A stretch of DNA of 7,502 nt, taken from CAZOKO01 sp964580455 (GTDB taxonomy: Bacteria > Desulfobacterota > WTBG01). Positions 6,507 to 7,502 of the stretch are shown here, in pieces (position 1 is the stretch's first letter; every line of letters starts with the position of its first letter). A program made the position numbers and the translations under genes. Under the pieces are notes generated by a model that was given only the letters and a program-made list of their open reading frames with translations, did no database searches and was not told the origin of the DNA. The stretch lies in the NCBI GenBank assembly GCA_964580455.1, contig CAZOKO010000115.1, positions 1 through 7,502 of the forward strand. The letters are read 5' to 3'.

Positions 6507-6547
6507 CCTGCTGGCAACAGTAGGCTTTAAATACCTACCCTAGTAGG
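6507..6547. promoter_or_regulatory. Nested inverted repeats upstream of the flgF promoter (possible activator site)
   Basis: On the plus strand, GTAGG at 6520-6524, CCTAC at 6534-6538 and GTAGG at 6543-6547 allow two mutually exclusive pairings of the middle arm. The near-palindrome CCTACCCTAGTAGG (6534-6547) is the cleaner one. A further stem, CCTGCTG with CAGTAGG around the GCAA loop (6507-6524), has one mismatch. The palindrome lies about 100-110 bp upstream of the proposed sigma-54 -24 box. That is the usual range for an enhancer-binding activator site. There is no T-run to suggest a terminator. The activator role is inferred from position. Confidence 0.35.
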
Positions 6548-6601
6548 AATTTTCTTCCTGCTTGCAAAATCTGGGATAAAAGGAGATACTGAAGGGAAAG
6601 A

Positions 6602-6898
6602 TTATATGGTGTGTTTCTTTTCCTGGTAACTTTTATTGAGATGATAGATAAAGGCAAATATCTCAGCTACTACCTGATAAACAGCAGAAGGAATCTGCTC
6701 CCCCAGGTCAAGTTGGGAAAGTATCTGTACCAAATCAGGATCATCTTTGATGGGGATATGCTTCTTTTTAGCTATCTCAATTATCTTATCAGCAACAAGC
6801 CCCTGTCCCTTTGCAGTTACAATGGGGGTTTCATGCCTGGGTGGTTCATATTTTAAAGCTACTGCTTTTTTAAGTGTTTTCTTTTCGCTTTTTTTCAT
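6602..6898 (-). CDS. Stand-alone FlhB C-terminal domain protein (FlhX/YlqH type)
   Basis: The 98-residue protein matches the cytoplasmic domain of FlhB/YscU export-switch proteins without the four membrane helices. Residues 12-18 (AVALKYE) correspond to the strand just after the autocleavage motif. APIV-type TPIVTAKGQG (24-33), the helix VADKIIEIAKKKHIPI (35-50), and DPDLVQIL, LGEQIP and VYQVVAEIFAFIYHLN (53-88) follow family order. The N-terminus is a Lys-rich KKSEKKTLKK, and the NPTH cleavage motif of full FlhB is missing. The protein therefore resembles the FlhB-C fragment left after autocleavage. Family members such as Bacillus YlqH and Helicobacter FlhX are known, and FlhX can substitute for the cleaved FlhB piece. 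The gene follows a FliK-C-like gene, which supports a role in export switching. Its ribosome binding site is weak. Confidence in the family is high; its role in this organism is inferred. Confidence 0.86.
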   Translation of the reverse strand: MKKSEKKTLKKAVALKYEPPRHETPIVTAKGQGLVADKIIEIAKKKHIPIKDDPDLVQILSQLDLGEQIPSAVYQVVAEIFAFIYHLNKSYQEKKHTI

Positions 6899-6943
6899 TT
6901 GTATTCCACTATATCAACTTAATTTGTAACAACGTTTTTGAAA

Positions 6944-6989
6944 TAACCCCAACCCTCTCCCTTCAAGGGGAAAGGAAGGATGGGAGTGG
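6944..6989. repeat. Candidate dispersed intergenic repeat, C/T-rich then G/A-rich
   Basis: The 97-bp gap between the FliK-like and FlhB-like genes contains a stretch where CCCC, CCC and CTCTCCC runs are followed by AAGGGGAAAGGAAGG and GGGAG. The halves can fold into an imperfect hairpin: CCC at 6959-6961 with GGG at 6967-6969, plus outer pairs broken by mismatches. Its composition is unlike the AT-rich flanks. It resembles the pyrimidine/purine-rich intergenic elements repeated many times in some bacterial genomes, but only one copy is visible, so repeat status is inferred. It has no T-run typical of a Rho-independent terminator on the minus strand. Confidence 0.4.
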
Positions 6990-6995
6990 ATTATA

Positions 6996-7463
6996 TCAAG
7001 CTATAATATCAACCAGTCTCATTTCAAGCAGAGAAAAGCCTTCCAGTGGGAGTTTCTGTTGAACCTCCTCTTCTCTCACCATGCAGGAAATCTTTTCTAC
7101 CGTATAGTCCAGGGATTCAAGCCGACTAGAGAGTTCCGATATGTTCTGTCTCACAAAATTAACAATCTTTATACTGTCTGCCTGAATCGTACACCTGATT
7201 CTTTTTTTAACCAAATGCGTATCAATTCTCAGATCTCCTAAATCTCTCATATTGAGAAGAAAAACAATGTGACATTCATCCTGATCTACTTTCTTTTTTT
7301 TGCCCCTTTTGTAACCATCTTGGATATAGATCTCTGCAGTTTTAATACCTTCGGGCAGGATTAAGGGTATCTGAAAAACTAATTGCTGATCGTTCTTTGC
7401 AGTCAGATGGTTGACAAGTTGATGCAGTTCAATCTTTTTAATAGACGAAATGCCTATTGACAT
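6996..7463 (-). CDS. FliK-like C-terminal (hook-length control) domain protein
   Basis: The 155-residue product looks like the C-terminal half of FliK, the secreted ruler that ends hook growth by contacting the FlhB cytoplasmic domain. Residues about 27-50 (QLVFQIPLILPEGIKTAEIY) resemble the beta-strand lead-in of FliK/YlqG-like proteins. Residues 64-130 hold the Flg_hook core: a hydrophobic strand, the DLGDLRI turn, alternating strands, then a helix ending in LSSRLESLDY. FliK proteins usually exceed 350 residues, so the variable N-terminal ruler is absent here or lies upstream in another frame. An in-frame TGA sits just before the ATG, and the ribosome binding site is weak. A second frame stays open across this start (7502 to about 7455), so the ORF may be the tail of a frameshifted longer gene. 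The next gene encodes an FlhB-C protein, the natural partner. The domain assignment is fairly sure; completeness is not. Confidence 0.66.
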   Translation of the reverse strand: MSIGISSIKKIELHQLVNHLTAKNDQQLVFQIPLILPEGIKTAEIYIQDGYKRGKKKKVDQDECHIVFLLNMRDLGDLRIDTHLVKKRIRCTIQADSIKIVNFVRQNISELSSRLESLDYTVEKISCMVREEEVQQKLPLEGFSLLEMRLVDIIA

Positions 7464-7502
7464 AACTCAACATGGCTCACGTTGGACAAACCCAAGAGTT
7501 GA

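Noticed and set aside
6507..6524. Rho-independent terminator after the FlhB-like gene
   Set aside because: The stem has a mismatch, and the minus strand continues with A-rich rather than T-rich sequence.
6439..6601. Riboswitch (c-di-GMP type) in the flgF leader gap
   Set aside because: The hairpins lack the conserved motifs I would expect, and they lie upstream of the likely transcription start.
6944..6975. G-quadruplex on the minus strand
   Set aside because: Only three closely spaced G-tracts are present; a fourth is missing within normal loop length.

Overview
This is one flagellar gene cluster, with every recognisable gene on the minus strand. Transcription runs from high to low coordinates. 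P-ring (FlgI) and L-ring (FlgH) genes show a Gram-negative, two-membrane host. The DNA is moderately AT-rich by eye. The order flgF-flgG-flgA-flgH-flgI-flgJ-(small ORF)-flgM-flgN, the FlgJ rod-binding domain fused to an M23 peptidase, and sigma-54 plus sigma-28 type promoters resemble deltaproteobacterial or similar deep-branching diderm flagellar loci. The species cannot be named from this window.

Layout in transcription order. At 7463-6996 is a short protein matching the C-terminal domain of the hook-length control protein FliK. At 6898-6602 is a stand-alone FlhB C-terminal-domain protein (FlhX/YlqH type). A pyrimidine/purine-rich element resembling a dispersed intergenic repeat lies between them. 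A 226-bp gap follows, holding inverted repeats and a well-matched sigma-54 promoter. Then comes the distal rod/ring operon: flgF (6375-5606, split by a frameshift at an A8 run), flgG (5580-4789), flgA (4771-3791), flgH (3753-3016), flgI (2983-1841) and flgJ-M23 (1839-1018). An unrecognised 66-residue gene with a strong ribosome binding site (979-779) ends this block. A 173-bp regulatory gap carries a sigma-70-like and a sigma-28-like promoter in front of flgM (605-294). flgN (225-19) runs almost to the window edge and looks prematurely ended.

How the parts fit. FlgF and FlgG form the rod; FlgJ binds the rod and its peptidase half probably opens peptidoglycan. FlgA chaperones FlgI into the P ring, and FlgH makes the L ring. 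The FliK-like and FlhB-like proteins match the two halves of the export specificity switch. FlgM is the sigma-28 antagonist and FlgN the chaperone for late hook-filament junction proteins. The promoters suggest a hierarchy: sigma-54 for rod and rings, sigma-28 with a second start for flgM.

The most notable points are the flgF frameshift at a canonical A AAA AAC slippery site inside an A8 run (slippage, phase variation or sequencing error), the adjacent FliK-C/FlhB-C pair, the FlgJ-M23 fusion, the promoter set, and the unknown small gene. I see no CRISPR array, transposon, tRNA or rRNA.
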